A DNA stretch of 64,000 nt from assembly GCF_016801865.2 (NCBI RefSeq), contig NC_068938.1:222038663-222102662 (forward strand), in the 5' to 3' direction. Source of the stretch: Culex pipiens pallens (Eukaryota > Arthropoda > Insecta > Diptera > Culicidae). The notes below the pieces were generated by a model. That model saw nothing but the letters and a program-made list of their open reading frames with translations. It did no database searches and was not told the DNA's origin. This document shows, piece by piece, positions 33,151 to 44,500 of this stretch (its first letter is position 1; every line of letters begins with the position of its first letter). The translations under genes were made by a program, and so were the position numbers.

Positions 33151-34350
33151 CCATAACCTTCCCCAAGGCAGCAAAGCAAAACTAAACTAAAGTAAATTGA
33201 CGGTGATAAAAGTATGGAAAGGAAAAAAACTCCCACCCCCTCCTCCCAGAAGCGACCATTACCATCCCCAACTCACCACCACCGGTAAGCAAAAACGAAG
33301 CAAGCCGCGCGTGGTGTTGGCCATCGAAGCAACCCCCCCTCTCCCTCACTCTGACAGCTCGACGCTATCAAAGAATTGGGGCTGGGTGGGTGGAAAAACT
33401 ATGGTCGAAAGGAAAAAAAAGGTCGCTCTTTTCAAGCGCTTCGAACCGAGAGCGCTCTGAACTGGCGAAACAAGTGCTTTTGTATTTCGTAAGTGTTAAT
33501 ATTTATATAATCTTGTTTCGTGGCAAAACAGAGAGTGGACGCGGTCGTCCTGGACCTTTTTCGATTGAAAAGTTAGGGTTGCCTCCAATTTGCATGCCAT
33601 GGTTTTTCACCATCAGTTTGAATATTAAATTTTAAAATAATTTAATTTGACCACCCTAACGCCCTACTGTCAGTGCGGTGTTATTCTCCGCGCTGTCAAC
33701 AGCCTCTTGAAGTTTCGAGGGCCACAACGCTCAATGGTGTTATTTCTTTGCAAAAACCGGTCACCTAAGGAGGCCATGATGAGCCGGCTCCGGAGGGCAG
33801 GAAGACGTCGTCGTCGGTCGTACCCCAGTACAAAGCATCAATCTGTCACCAGTCCGGTTGGAACCGTTTTTTTAAGCGTCACGTGCCTCGACGTTGAATC
33901 AAAATTTTGGGCAGGGGGGAGCGTGGGTGACGAAGGGCCATTATTTTTATTAAAATCGGATGACATTGACTGGCCCGTCATCTTCATCTGGGAAGGTTGT
34001 TGTTTTTTTTTTGTGGGGCCGTTATGACGAGGGGCGAAAAACTGGAGCGAACTCTCGGCGGTTGCTTTTTTGGACGGAACAAGGCAAGCGATGCTTTTTT
34101 AGCTTCTTGGAAGCGCAGTAATCGTAAATTTATCATCGGTCCGTGTAACTTGCCTTGCTTTGCCGCCCCGTGCTTGTTGTAACATTAATTATGGTAATGA
34201 GATTGTAACAATTTACGGTAGCGCGAGCTGGCACGAATAGACGTTTTATTTAATATTAGCAAAGCATATTTTTGAGAAGCGTGACAGATGGAATTTTCTA
34301 GCAGTCGTCATCAAAGCGAGCTGTGAATTTCCAAAGGATTTTCGAGCGAA
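33151..34350. other. GC-richer unique island
   Basis: It includes a 126-codon frame at 33647-34027 (+) that opens with TTG, not ATG, and has no domain I know. CGTCGTCGTCGG sits at 33807-33818. The island starts with a C-rich tract (CCCACCCCCTCCTCCC, 33231-33246). No gene is called. Confidence 0.45.
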
Positions 34351-35125
34351 TAATTAAATTTCTGAATTGCTCAGAACAAACTTGAGAGAAAACAAAAATC
34401 AAGAGTTTTATTTTAAAAGATCCTATAAGCTATGGAATCTCCTATGTTCATAGGACCTTTTCAAAAAAAACTGTGAAGTTCTTGAAGAAAAAATATTGTT
34501 TTGCCAACATCATGAATAAAACTTTCTTTAAAGACGATGAATAGTTTACACTCAATTATATTATTTAAAAGTTTTTACAAAGTTTTACTTCTACAATAAC
34601 TGCAGTGGGATTCTGTTTTTGGCAACAAAAACATGATTTTCATTTGTAAAAAAATTGTAACTTTAGAATTTTTCGTTTTTTAAACACGTCTGAGCAATTC
34701 TCTGAGATTGACACTTTGTGTGTACTTTTTTTTATAACCAAAGAAGTCATTTTGCATCATTCGTCAAAGGCTATCAAAGTATTTAAAAATGTGTATCTTG
34801 AGGAAGAATTTTCTGATCCTGGTGTCTTCGGAAATATTGTAGCTATCGCTTAGAACAGTTCAGTGAAAAATAGATACACTTTTTAAAAAATGAACTTTAT
34901 TAATTTTCGTTTTTTGACATTGAAAATCAGACGCACAATTGTCTCTTAAAATGGTGCCACTTTTTGGTAATGTAGAGAAAAACCTGATTTTTCTGCTGTT
35001 CGAAAAAATATTTTTAGAGATTGGTTCTAAATCCACAGGTTAAAAAGTCACGCTATCAAAAAAAAAAAAAAAAAATCATTGTTAGGTGGGTAGAACTGAT
35101 TGCGGTTCACGATATCTAAATTTGT
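34351..35125 (+). repeat. AT-rich block with R1 copy 4 (34735-34950)
   Basis: R1 motifs in order: TAACCAAAGAAGTCATTTTG (34736 on), ATGTGTATCTTGAGGAAGAA, GGTGTCTTCGGAAATATTGT and, further on, CATTGAAAATCAGACGCAC as at 7262. An A-run of about 17 lies near 35059. The rest (34351-34730) is unremarkable. Confidence 0.6.
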
Positions 35126-35128
35126 GTA

Positions 35129-36055
35129 CCGTAAAACGGGGTGACTTTGATAGCCGGGGTGACTTTGATAGGTTTGCGATTTTTCCGCAAAATGAAGAGT
35201 AGAATTAAAATACGTAAAGAATAGTTTAGAAACATACTGACAGTGGTAGAGAAGTGTTCAAAGTACCTCAAGAAGAACTTTTCATAAAATTTTGACAAGT
35301 TTAAAAAGTTAGTTAACTATAGTTAAGAAAATGTTGATGAAAGTCATTATTTTAAACTTCTCAAAATGTCATGATTTTCTCAATGAACATGATTTTTAAT
35401 CAGAATGGAATGAATTTTCGGATTCTTTGGACAATTTTCCACCAGGAGAAGGTTAAAAAAGTTTGTAAAAAAAATAATAATATGTGTTTTTGAAACACAA
35501 TTATAAAAACTCTCTAAATTTATAGGCAATTTCAGTTGAACAAATTTCATGTAAAATGTGAAAACTTGTGATTCGTGCTTCGAATTCAGTATAAAATGCA
35601 ATATAAATCGATAATTTTTATAAACAAAACTAGTTTTAACAAATTTCAGGCCAAATTCCGACTTTTAACAATTTTTCCTAAAATTTATATGTATTTTGCT
35701 TAAAAGCTTATACACTTAGTTAACTAAATATAAACATTGATTTTTTGCTTTAAAACTATATCAGCTACTTTAGTGATGGTACATATAACGTACAAATGAA
35801 GTTTGAATATCTTAAATATGATTTTAACAAGAAAAACTATAACTATCAAAGTCACCCCGGAATTCAAACTAAGAATTTTTAACGTAACTATTTTTCTAAA
35901 CATTATTGAAAAAACTTTTTTTCCGAAATAGCATGGACTTTGTGTGGCCTACCCCAGTACATGTTTTAAAAATAATAATCTCGAGAAAAACCTTACCTGT
36001 TGGAAAATATTCTAAAAACAAATTGAAATCCTATCAAAGTCACCCCGGTTTACGG
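35129..36055 (+). mobile_element. 927-bp TA-flanked element with GGGGTGACTTTGATAG motifs, copy 1
   Basis: The TIRs CCGTAAAACGGGGTGACTTT and the complement of AAAGTCACCCCGGTTTACGG lie between TA at 35127-35128 and 36056-36057. The motif GGGGTGACTTTGATAG occurs twice in tandem at the left end and once inverted at the right end. It also occurs once inverted inside the element near 35845 (CTATCAAAGTCACCCCGG). The interior is AT-rich and noncoding. The TA target points to the Tc1/mariner group. The motif pattern looks like repeated transposase-binding sites (inference). Confidence 0.9.
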
Positions 36056-36059
36056 TACA

Positions 36060-37010
36060 TAACTTTTCGATTGCAAATGGGATTTTACGACTAAACATTG
36101 AGTCAAAATTTCAACGTTCAACGCTTTTTTTTCATTTTTTTTAAACATTATTTTTCTTCGAAAAAATGGCCACATAAATTTTGACCAGGTTGTGCAATAG
36201 CTCAAGAGACTCAATACAAATTTTGGAAATTTCTTAGTTTTTGATTTCAAAACTTCTAAATTTCAGCAAAATTGTTCCCAATTTGGCCGACCCATTTCAC
36301 AACGGCAAAAAATTTGAAAATTAAAAACTGGATACAAAATGAAATATAATTATTGTGCCAATTTAAAAAAATTCTAAGAACATATCAATTTAACAAAAAA
36401 AAAAATGATTAAAGATTCCTAGGCTTTTAAAGCTGTCCACTTTTGAAAACTCATCATATATTTGTCAAGGTTTCTTATTGAAAATGGCAGACTGACATTT
36501 AAAAATAATAACCCCGTTTTTTCATTTGGAAATGTGAGCAATATTGTTTTGTAAATGAAAAAGTTACACTAGACAAGTCTAACTACGAAAATTTAATTAT
36601 TTTTTACTCTTCTTCTTCATACTTCTTCTTAGTTTAATGAAATCACACACTTTTAATTTATTTAATTTCATGTAAAATAGCATCAAATTTAAATTCAGCA
36701 GCCCCAAATAAGTAGAATTCGTGTTTCATTACCAAATGAATATTCTCAACATTGGATTACATAATTCCAGATCATTTTTGAGTATTTTTGGTTATAAAGT
36801 TTAATTTATCAACCCAAAATAATACAACAATATTATTTTTTGTGAGTCGATTTTTGAAATTTCAGCGAGGACTTCGAATAATCGAGTCTGAACTGTAAAT
36901 CGAATCAGAAAAGGGGTTCCATTGTGTCCTTCCGAATTGCTAACGATCCCATTCTTCAAAGAAGGATTGGCTTCAGATTGCATAATTTTTCATCAAATTT
37001 AACAATGTTT
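36060..37010. other. AT-rich sequence, nothing recognised
   Basis: No gene, no element ends. Low-complexity runs (CTTCTTCTTCATACTTCTTC, 36608-36627). Confidence 0.45.
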
Positions 37011-38580
37011 ACACTGGCTTTTCAAACACAGGTCCTTTTAAAAATACTCTCCACTCAAATGTATCAAAACCCTTCCTAGAAGTGTGCCGCTCAAATGTAG
37101 TAGAATTCATTTCGTTTAATTCAACACTCTTGCCAAATTCATGATCTCAGCAGGCCCTTTTTCCCGTGAAAAATCGGCCCTCATTTCAACCACAGCCTCC
37201 TTTGCTGGCTGATTTCCAGTTAAACGCGTACCTACCTCTTTAATTGTCGGTGACTGTGGACCCTTTTTTCCCCGGTGCCTGGGTTGGGTGGGGGCAAAAA
37301 CTCCACAAAACAAGTACCCCAAAACAAATTTTAGATTACATTTTTCCAACAATTTCCCCACTGCGTCGCTTCGCTTTAAAAGGTGGACGGGGGAAGGGGG
37401 AGGGCCGAGTAAAAGTTTTTCCCGTTCGTTGGGTTTCAATTTTTTGCGTTTTTTTTTTTGCTGAAAAATGACCGTTTTTTGCTTTTTCGGAGAGCTTTAT
37501 TTTTTTACCGTTCTGTGGGAAATCCATTTCGTAATGAGTGAGAGTAAAGGGGGGGGGGGGGCTGGAATCGAACAGCTGGTTTCGACCAAGAGGGGGTCAT
37601 CGAACACGTTTCGTTTTTTCTCGACCGACGTGTGGACATAAAATATTTAAGCAAGTTGACGAAATTTCCGATTCAGGACAACAATGAGCAAACAGAGAAA
37701 AAAGGGAGCTTCAAGTTCGTGACACGCAAACGACCGATCGTTCACTACTCATGCTTCATTCACATTGTGTTTCACGTGAATCACGCGGGGGCGTTTTCTC
37801 GGTCGGTCGGTCGGTGAAAAATCGAAGTTGATTTATTTGACTGGATCAAATAAACTTTCGCTGGCCCGCGGACACGACCCACGATAATTTGGTCCATGAT
37901 TTATGACGAGACTCTCGTTTTTTTTCGTGCTGACTTACATCTCAGTAGGCCACATCACGCGTTGGCATCGGGCATACGGGCGGAGTACAAATAAGCAGAC
38001 TGTCAGTCGACGGTTACTTAGTTTTTTTTTCCGGGAGTTGGCATCATTTTAATGGCTTCATGAATCTTTTGTGACTTTGTGTACCACACACACAGACTCA
38101 GTTTAACAAGAACAACCGGTTAGGTTAATTACTTTTTAATGGGATGCGTACGAAATTAATCAGGATAACGTGACCGAACGAGTATGTTATGCTATTTTGG
38201 GACTTTTTTTTTGCGATTCGAAGGAAGATACCGAGAGGAGATGGTAATGAGTTTCGGATTATTTCGGGGGCTGTTTGGCGAACGCCGGCTTTGTCACTGC
38301 TGGGGAAAACGGCATGTTTGTCGATGTTTTTTTTATGCATGGCGATTCTGTGGGGACATGAGGAATTTTTATGCAGAAGCTATTAACGAATAATTATGAA
38401 AAGTGGTCGGGCGATTTTGCGAATTCTTTGTTGAAAGCAAGCAGATTGCAGCACGGGAGCTTAAATATTATCTCTTTAAATTTGTATGAAATTATAAGCT
38501 TATTATTTCATATTTGTTTTGCTGAAACTGAAAATCAGGAGCAACAAAAATGGGACTATTATTGAGGCTAAAAGTGTTGT
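37011..38580. other. GC-richer unique island
   Basis: It contains a G-run of about 12 (37550-37561), ACACACACAGAC (38086-38097) and GGTCGGTCGGTCGGTG (37800-37815). Frames of up to 107 codons are shadows without recognisable domains. Confidence 0.45.
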
Positions 38581-38740
38581 CACCCAACTGTAGGCTAATT
38601 CTGCTAATTCTCATTGTTTTCCAAAATCTATTTCTAATATCTGTTTATTTGGATGAAACTTGTTACAAGTCTTGTTTTGTTAGACACTTGTCTTAAGAAG
38701 ATATTTTGAGTAAATGTTTTTTCCATTCAAGTTTCCAGAC

Positions 38741-38807
38741 GAAACGAAACTATTGGCACTACGCCCCCCGGGGCATGGCCTTCCTCTAACGTGGGATTTC
38801 TGCTCCA
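38741..38807 (-). mobile_element. 5'-truncated SINE copy (67 bp) with 12-bp target duplication
   Basis: Read on the minus strand it runs TGGAGCAGAAATCCCACGTT to GCCAATAGTTTCG and matches the 3' third of the SINE at 46635-46857. Perfect 12-bp direct repeats AAGTTTCCAGAC flank it at 38729-38740 and 38808-38819. That is the signature of target-primed reverse transcription with 5' truncation. Confidence 0.9.
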
Positions 38808-38819
38808 AAGTTTCCAGAC

Positions 38820-39588
38820 TATAAAACACAAAATCATGATTTTAACAAACTTTACATCCTTCTATTTTTTTAAATCATTTTTGCTACGTGCTATGGACAA
38901 ACATGCATTTTTTTTTGTTATAATTTTTGGGCATGTTATGAAGTTGTTTTTTTAAAGTTTTGAAGAAAAGACTTGACAGATTCCTTCAGAAAATATTTTT
39001 GGGATGTAAATTCAATTTGCAATCAAAAGTGGTTTTGAGTTATTCTCTACGTTTTCGTAAATTGTTTTTTTGTGTGTTTTCTTTCATTTGGATGAAGCTT
39101 TGTCTATGCACTAACTATGTCAATAAAAGCAAACGTGCATCATTAGTTTTTCCAAATTAGTTCTATACAATTGACCTCAAGGGAAAAGTAGTGTTTAGGT
39201 CATGCACAGGGAAAAAAACGTTTTTTTTATATGCTTTTTAAATTTCGAAAACATTTTTTTTTTTTGCAATTTAAAAAATACTTTACGAAGGAAAAGTACC
39301 CCAGCAATAAATGTTTTCGAAAAGCTGAGTCCTATTATTTTCTTATTTAGATACAGTGTCTTGAAGTTGATTTTAATGTACAATATTTTTTTCTTAGTGT
39401 CACATAATTTTTAAACTCGCGATATTCCAGGAACTATTGGGGCAAAACTACATTAGGGCTAGGGCTAGTTAGGTGACACTGAGAAAAATTCATTTTAAAC
39501 AATATAAGAAAAGGAAAATTTTAGGGAAAATTTAATTGCTTTATGAAAATATGTTCGCTATTTGTTGGGGTGCTTTTTCTTAATGAGG
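38820..39588. other. AT-rich sequence, nothing recognised
   Basis: T-runs and A-runs; the GGGCTAGGGCTAGTTAGG phrase (39455-39472) is an isolated oddity. No gene. Confidence 0.45.
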
Positions 39589-39590
39589 TA

Positions 39591-40486
39591 CCGTAAAACG
39601 GGGTGACTTTGATAGCCGGGGTGACTTTGATAGGTTTGCGATTTTTCCGCAAAATGAAGAGTAGAATTAAAATACGTAAGGAATGGTTTAGAAACATACT
39701 GACCGTGGTAGAGAAGTGTTCAAAGTACCTCAAGAAGAACTTTTCATAAATTTTTGAAAGGTTTATAAAGTTGGTTAACTATAGTTAAGAAAACGTTGAT
39801 GAAAGTCATTATTTTAAACTTCTCAAAGTGTCATGATTTTCTCAATTAACATGATTTTTTATCAGAAAACGGAATGCATTTTCTGATTCTTTTGACAATT
39901 TTCCATTAGGAGAAGGTTAAAAAAATTTGTAAATAATAAATAATATGTGTTTTTGAAACACAATTAAAAAAATCTCCAAATTTATAGGCAATTTCAGTTG
40001 AACAATATTCATGTAAAATGTGAAAACTTGTAATTCGTGCTTCGAATTCAGTTTAAAATGCAATATAAATCGATAATTTTATAAACAAAACTAGTTTTAA
40101 CAAATTTCAGGCAAAATTCCGACTTTTTAACAATTTTATACACTAAGTTAACTAAATATAAACATTGATTTTTTTTCTTAAAAACTATATCAGCTACTTT
40201 AGTGATGGTACATTTAGCGTACAAATAAAGTTTGAACATCTTAAATATGATTTAACAAGAAAAACTATGACTATCAAAGTCACCCCGGAATTAAAACTTA
40301 GAATTTTTAACGTAACTATTTTTCTAAACATTATGGAAAAAACTTTTTTTTCCGAAATAGTGCATGGACTTTGTGTGGCCTACCCCAGTACATGTTTTAA
40401 AAATAATAATCTTGAAAAAAACCTTGCCTGTTGGAAAATATTCAAAAAACAAATTGAAATCCTATCAAAGTCACCCCGGTTTACGG
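39591..40486 (+). mobile_element. 896-bp TA-flanked element with GGGGTGACTTTGATAG motifs, copy 2
   Basis: Same orientation and same TIRs as 35129-36055, with TA at 39589-39590 and 40487-40488. It is about 31 bases shorter, mainly from a deletion of the segment around CCTAAAATTTATATGTATTT (near 40130). The two copies are otherwise very similar by eye, with identical tandem end motifs and internal motif, so both derive from the same active family. Confidence 0.9.
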
Positions 40487-40488
40487 TA

Positions 40489-40790
40489 TTTTAAATTGTA
40501 AATAACTAAGCATTTTTCTAAAAATATAAAATACCCAAAAGTACTCGTAATAACTTATAAATCGATTTTGCATCTAAAAATGATTTTAATAATATGTTTG
40601 ACATTTTTTTTGAGTTTTTCCTTAAAAAAGCGTGGAATTTTTCAATAAAGAAAAAAAAAATAATTAATTTTTAATTATTAGTTATATTTTATCATCAGAA
40701 ATATTATTATTTTCATTTGGTCAACAGTTAAAATAAGCTTTTTTGCGAATGAACATAAATTCAGACCTCGTCTGCGATAAATTCATTCTT
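40489..40790. other. AT-rich sequence, nothing recognised
   Basis: No gene or element end. Confidence 0.45.
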
Positions 40791-41900
40791 GTCAGTCTAT
40801 CCATCATCATCTCTTTCAATTGACCGTAAATATAAACTCAACATTATTCGGACTTTAACCTTCGCCGGTCCGCTCATGTTTAACCCAATCCATCCCCGCG
40901 ACGACCATTTCTAATTCATGACAGCACAGTCTGTGCTGTGCGGAGTCGTTTATCGATTGAATGCCCATTTGATGAGATCCGGAACACAGGGGTGACGGTA
41001 AGGGGGAAGGGCCACATTCAACCCCTTCTACAGGGGGCCGTTATCATCATGTCGAAATGCGGTTGAATTGACCCGATGTTGACCCGTTGGCATAAATTCA
41101 CCCCGCCGTTTCACCGTGAATTCACCATAGTTTCAGTCCAATCATGTGCTTTTGCAAAAGCTCCCATAATTACCTCCCCCCTCGTGAGAGAGGGGGCGGG
41201 GGATCGAGGAGCAAGGCCAAATTCATTCATGAATGGTGCGGGGGTCGGCCCATTAATTGAGCACTAATCCACATGGTTGCTTGGATCGCAAAGACGTTTG
41301 TGTAAATGATAATAATATTCAAATGTGGCCGATCCGTTCCGAGAGCAGCGGCGCAGTCAGCGTGAGGGCGTGTGAAGTTGGCCATGCTCTTTGTTTTCCC
41401 AAAGTGCCTACTACGACGACCATACCGGGTGTACTGTGTGTTTGTTGCTCCGGAAAGGAAAACAGTTGTGATAATTAAACGTTTGCGGTCTGAAATCCGA
41501 TAGCCACCTTCCGTCCACTTCCGGTTCCTTCCGCCGTTTGTCGTCGTTCCCCGGGCTTGGAGAGTGGTGCTTAAAATGGTGTTACACACATTTGCTGCTG
41601 TTGTTGTTGTTTGCCGAGCACGGCAAATCCGGCACTTGGAAAATGGGGGAAGAGGTGGGAAAGTGGGCAGTGATTTTCCATTCGCAGTCCGTATTTATGT
41701 AACAACAGAAACTGCTTATTTTTAGCATCTGGCCAAGAATAGAGCTACCGGGTTTGCCGCACCAACATGGCGCACACACACAAATACACTCTTTCTCTGG
41801 CTGTGTTGGGGTTGTTAGAGCATCAGTTGGTAGAGTTACTATTTGGGAAGTAAACAGTAAGTTTTATTTGGATGTTGCGAACTGGAACTGGCAGATAATG
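40791..41900. other. GC-richer unique island
   Basis: Unique sequence with TGCTGCTGTTGTTGTTG (41593-41609) and a GAGAGAGGGGGCGGGGG tract (41184-41200). The 120-codon minus-strand frame at 41227-41589 has no recognisable domain and no splice logic. No gene is called. Confidence 0.45.
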
Positions 41901-42536
41901 AAATGAAAAGCATACAAAAGTTTGTAAACAAATTTGATGTTTGTAGAAACTACAGATTTTTGTCAATTTTGCCAAATTTTAGTGCACCTTTTGGGTTACT
42001 CTGTGGTCAAATGAAAATGACAGGTTAATAAAGTGCACTTTACAAAAATAATGTACATCTGATTATAAATTTACTTGAAAATATGTTTCAGCGATAATGT
42101 TCGGAAGATTGCATGGAACTGATTATGTAATAAGATTGTTTTTGACAGTACTTCAATTGTTCAATCTAGTATTAAGCATTTGAGCGTTTCTTCACCGAAA
42201 TAGATTATATTTATTTTTTGAATTAGCTTAAACTTTTTAAGGGCCTTTTCCTTACAAGGCTCTTTGATGAAGACTTTTCAGGAAAAAATGGTACACGGAT
42301 CAATGAATTTTAGGCAATTTTATTGGAAATTTTCTAAAGTATTTGACCATACTTCTATATGGCTCAAAAGTTGAGGGTTTTTGTGCCCTCAAACATATCA
42401 AAAATCTCGAAAATCAAATAAATATCAATTTTGGGAAGTTGAGTTTTTGTAAAAAAAGTGAATTAAAAAATCAGCAAGATTTTTTATCCGTGTACTGTCA
42501 CCAGGGTTGTTATACAAATTTCAGCATTTTTGTATT
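41901..42536. other. AT-rich sequence, nothing recognised
   Basis: No coding signal or element ends. Confidence 0.4.
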
Positions 42537-42582
42537 ACCCAATCTCACCCTCCAGCCCCAATTTCCCCCTGTTGACGGTACC
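42537..42582 (-). mobile_element. Solo end fragment of the CCGTCAGTGGGGGTGAC element
   Basis: ACCCAATCTCACCCTCCAGC, then CCCAATTTCCCCC, then TGTTGACGGTA matches, with substitutions, the right end of the element at 51498-52125. Only this end is present. It adjoins an inverted R1 core (TTGCCGAAGACACAAAATTG, 42619 on). Confidence 0.65.
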
Positions 42583-42649
42583 TATTTTTCTGTACAGTCC
42601 TCATGAATACCTTCAACTTTGCCGAAGACACAAAATTGATCAGAATATG

Positions 42650-43070
42650 CACAGTAAAAAAAATCATGGTAATATTACATCTGGAAGGGGGACATCTTTT
42701 ATGTCAGAAAAAATGTGTAATTTTACTTCTGTAAAAATTGTCTAAATTGAGGTAAAATTACACCATAAAAGAGGTAGGGGAACTATACCCTTTCTCAGCC
42801 TATTTCTATTATCGGCCTATCAGCACTTTGATCATGAATAACAGCTTTCATAAAGTGTTTTTGACTGTTCCAAAGTAATGAATAGCTCAAATAAAAGTGA
42901 GCAAGCAACTCTCCATTGTTGAAACATCTGAAAATGTTGATTTAAAAGCGGAAAACGGAAAAGTGATGAGAATTGGTCGTACGGCTTAGAGTGATTAGAA
43001 TGGGTATATTTCCCCTAATATTCAACCTTCCGAAATAACACCGTCCAAATTTACACCATTTTTTGCTGTG
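42650..43070. mobile_element. MITE of the ATGGTAATATTACA family, interrupted by a second MITE
   Basis: The left end CACAGTAAAAAAAATCATGG and the right end (complement CACAGCAAAAAATGGTGTAA) are imperfect TIRs. The sub-motif ATCTTTTATGTCAG and GGTAAAATTACACC recur in the copy at 62387-63122. The 239-bp element at 42777-43015 plus one TA lies inside; without it this element is about 180 bp. Confidence 0.75.
42777..43015 (+). mobile_element. 239-bp TA-flanked MITE (GGGGAACTATACCC), copy 1
   Basis: The TIRs GGGGAACTATACCC and GGGTATATTTCCCC are bounded by TA at 42775-42776 and 43016-43017. It matches the reverse complement of 63296-63535 nearly end to end, for example TTCTCAGCCTATTTCTATTA and TGATGAGAATTGGTCGTACG here. 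Noncoding. Confidence 0.9.
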
Positions 43071-44140
43071 TGCCTGAAATCGAACAAATTCCTAGATAAT
43101 TGCTAATTTTGAAATAAGTTTTGATATTGACCTTTTTTTGAAAAAACTAAAATTTTAATCGACATGTGAATAATTGAATAATTGATATGAATTTCAGTAA
43201 CAATACTTTATGTTTATCTTCTTGTTAGTTTCAGGACGAGTTTTAATCATGAATCTTGCATTTTTTTTTTTCAAATTGTCTGTTTTTATTCCAAATTGCC
43301 AAAATTTGGTGGAAAAAAATATTAATTCAGCAGATAATCAGAATTTCGTGGTAAATGATTAATTTCAAAGATGTTGTGCGTTATTAATGCAAAATAAATC
43401 AGTTTTTATTTTAAATTTCATCAAAAATGGTGATTGAATGATTTAAAACAGCAAAATGTTAAAATAAGTCAAAAGAAAATTTTATAATTTATAGTTCTTA
43501 TCTATACTTATTATTTCTACAAATACACATTTTTTGAAGAATTCTCTTTGCAATATTTATTGACACATTAATCTGAAATAAAAAAATTACACATTATTTC
43601 AACATGATTGTTCTGTCCAACAATAAAAAATAGATTGCTATTTATAAAAAAAGTTGTGCGATATTGACTAAAACTCAATAAAAAGCAAACACAAATTTAA
43701 ATAAAATGATTGGATTGATTTCTTGTGTTGGTTTTCAAAAAGGTCCTAAAATATCATATAAACCAAAAATTCTAAGTGCAGATTCAGATTCAGCGGATAA
43801 AAATTACATGGAAAATCATATAGTTGGACAATTTCAGAACTTCGTTAGGGTAGTACCATACACTTTCTTCTCTCTCGTTAAAAGAAAAATATTTCTTAGA
43901 TTTTTTCAGAGTTTGTAGTGCTAGATCTCTCCTTTCGAGTGCAACCTACCGCTTTAAAATTGGCCTTCGCTTTTTTTGAGAAATTTTTGTTTTATATTTG
44001 AATCTTTTTTACTTTTAAATGCCTGTTACGTCCAAATTGATTTGTCCAAAAATATTTTATTTTGTTTTTAGAGTTCCAAAAGTGCCCCGAATATTACTTT
44101 TCTCTAAAACTTGACCCTGAATTGCTACGTTAAAAAAAAA
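43071..44140. other. AT-rich sequence, nothing recognised
   Basis: No gene and no element ends. Confidence 0.45.
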
Positions 44141-44500
44141 AACTGATTTTTGAAGGTTTGCTCCGATGATTTTTCGAGATTTGTTCTTAGAAGGCGTAGA
44201 TTACGAGATAAAATTTTGGTGTTTTCGACAAAGTTGGTTGTATTGGGAGGCCCAACATTTTTTTTTAAGACGAAAAAAATCCCTAAAATTTTCCTGTTAA
44301 GTTGGATTTTCAAAATCACCCTAACCGTGAACCATCTTAATTTTCAACCAAACCAAAAGTTGTCCCTTTCCATTTGCAACAACTCTTCTGAAGACATCAA
44401 AGTTCCAAAACTTCAAATTTTTTTGAAAAATTGATTTTTCACTTAATTTTGAGATCTGGACAACTGTGCACTGGTAAAAGATTATTCTTATTAATGATAT
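44141..44500 (-). repeat. Dispersed repeat R3, inverted relative of 51310-51480
   Basis: Read on the minus strand the right half runs ACAGTTGTCCAGATCTCAAA, then GATGTCTTCAGAAGAGTTGT, then GCAAATGGAAAGGGACAA, then GGTTGAAAATTAAGATGGTT. The plus strand at 51316-51470 has the same order. The centre (TGTCTTC...AAGTTG-like) makes it a likely relative of R1. Ends unclear. Confidence 0.65.
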
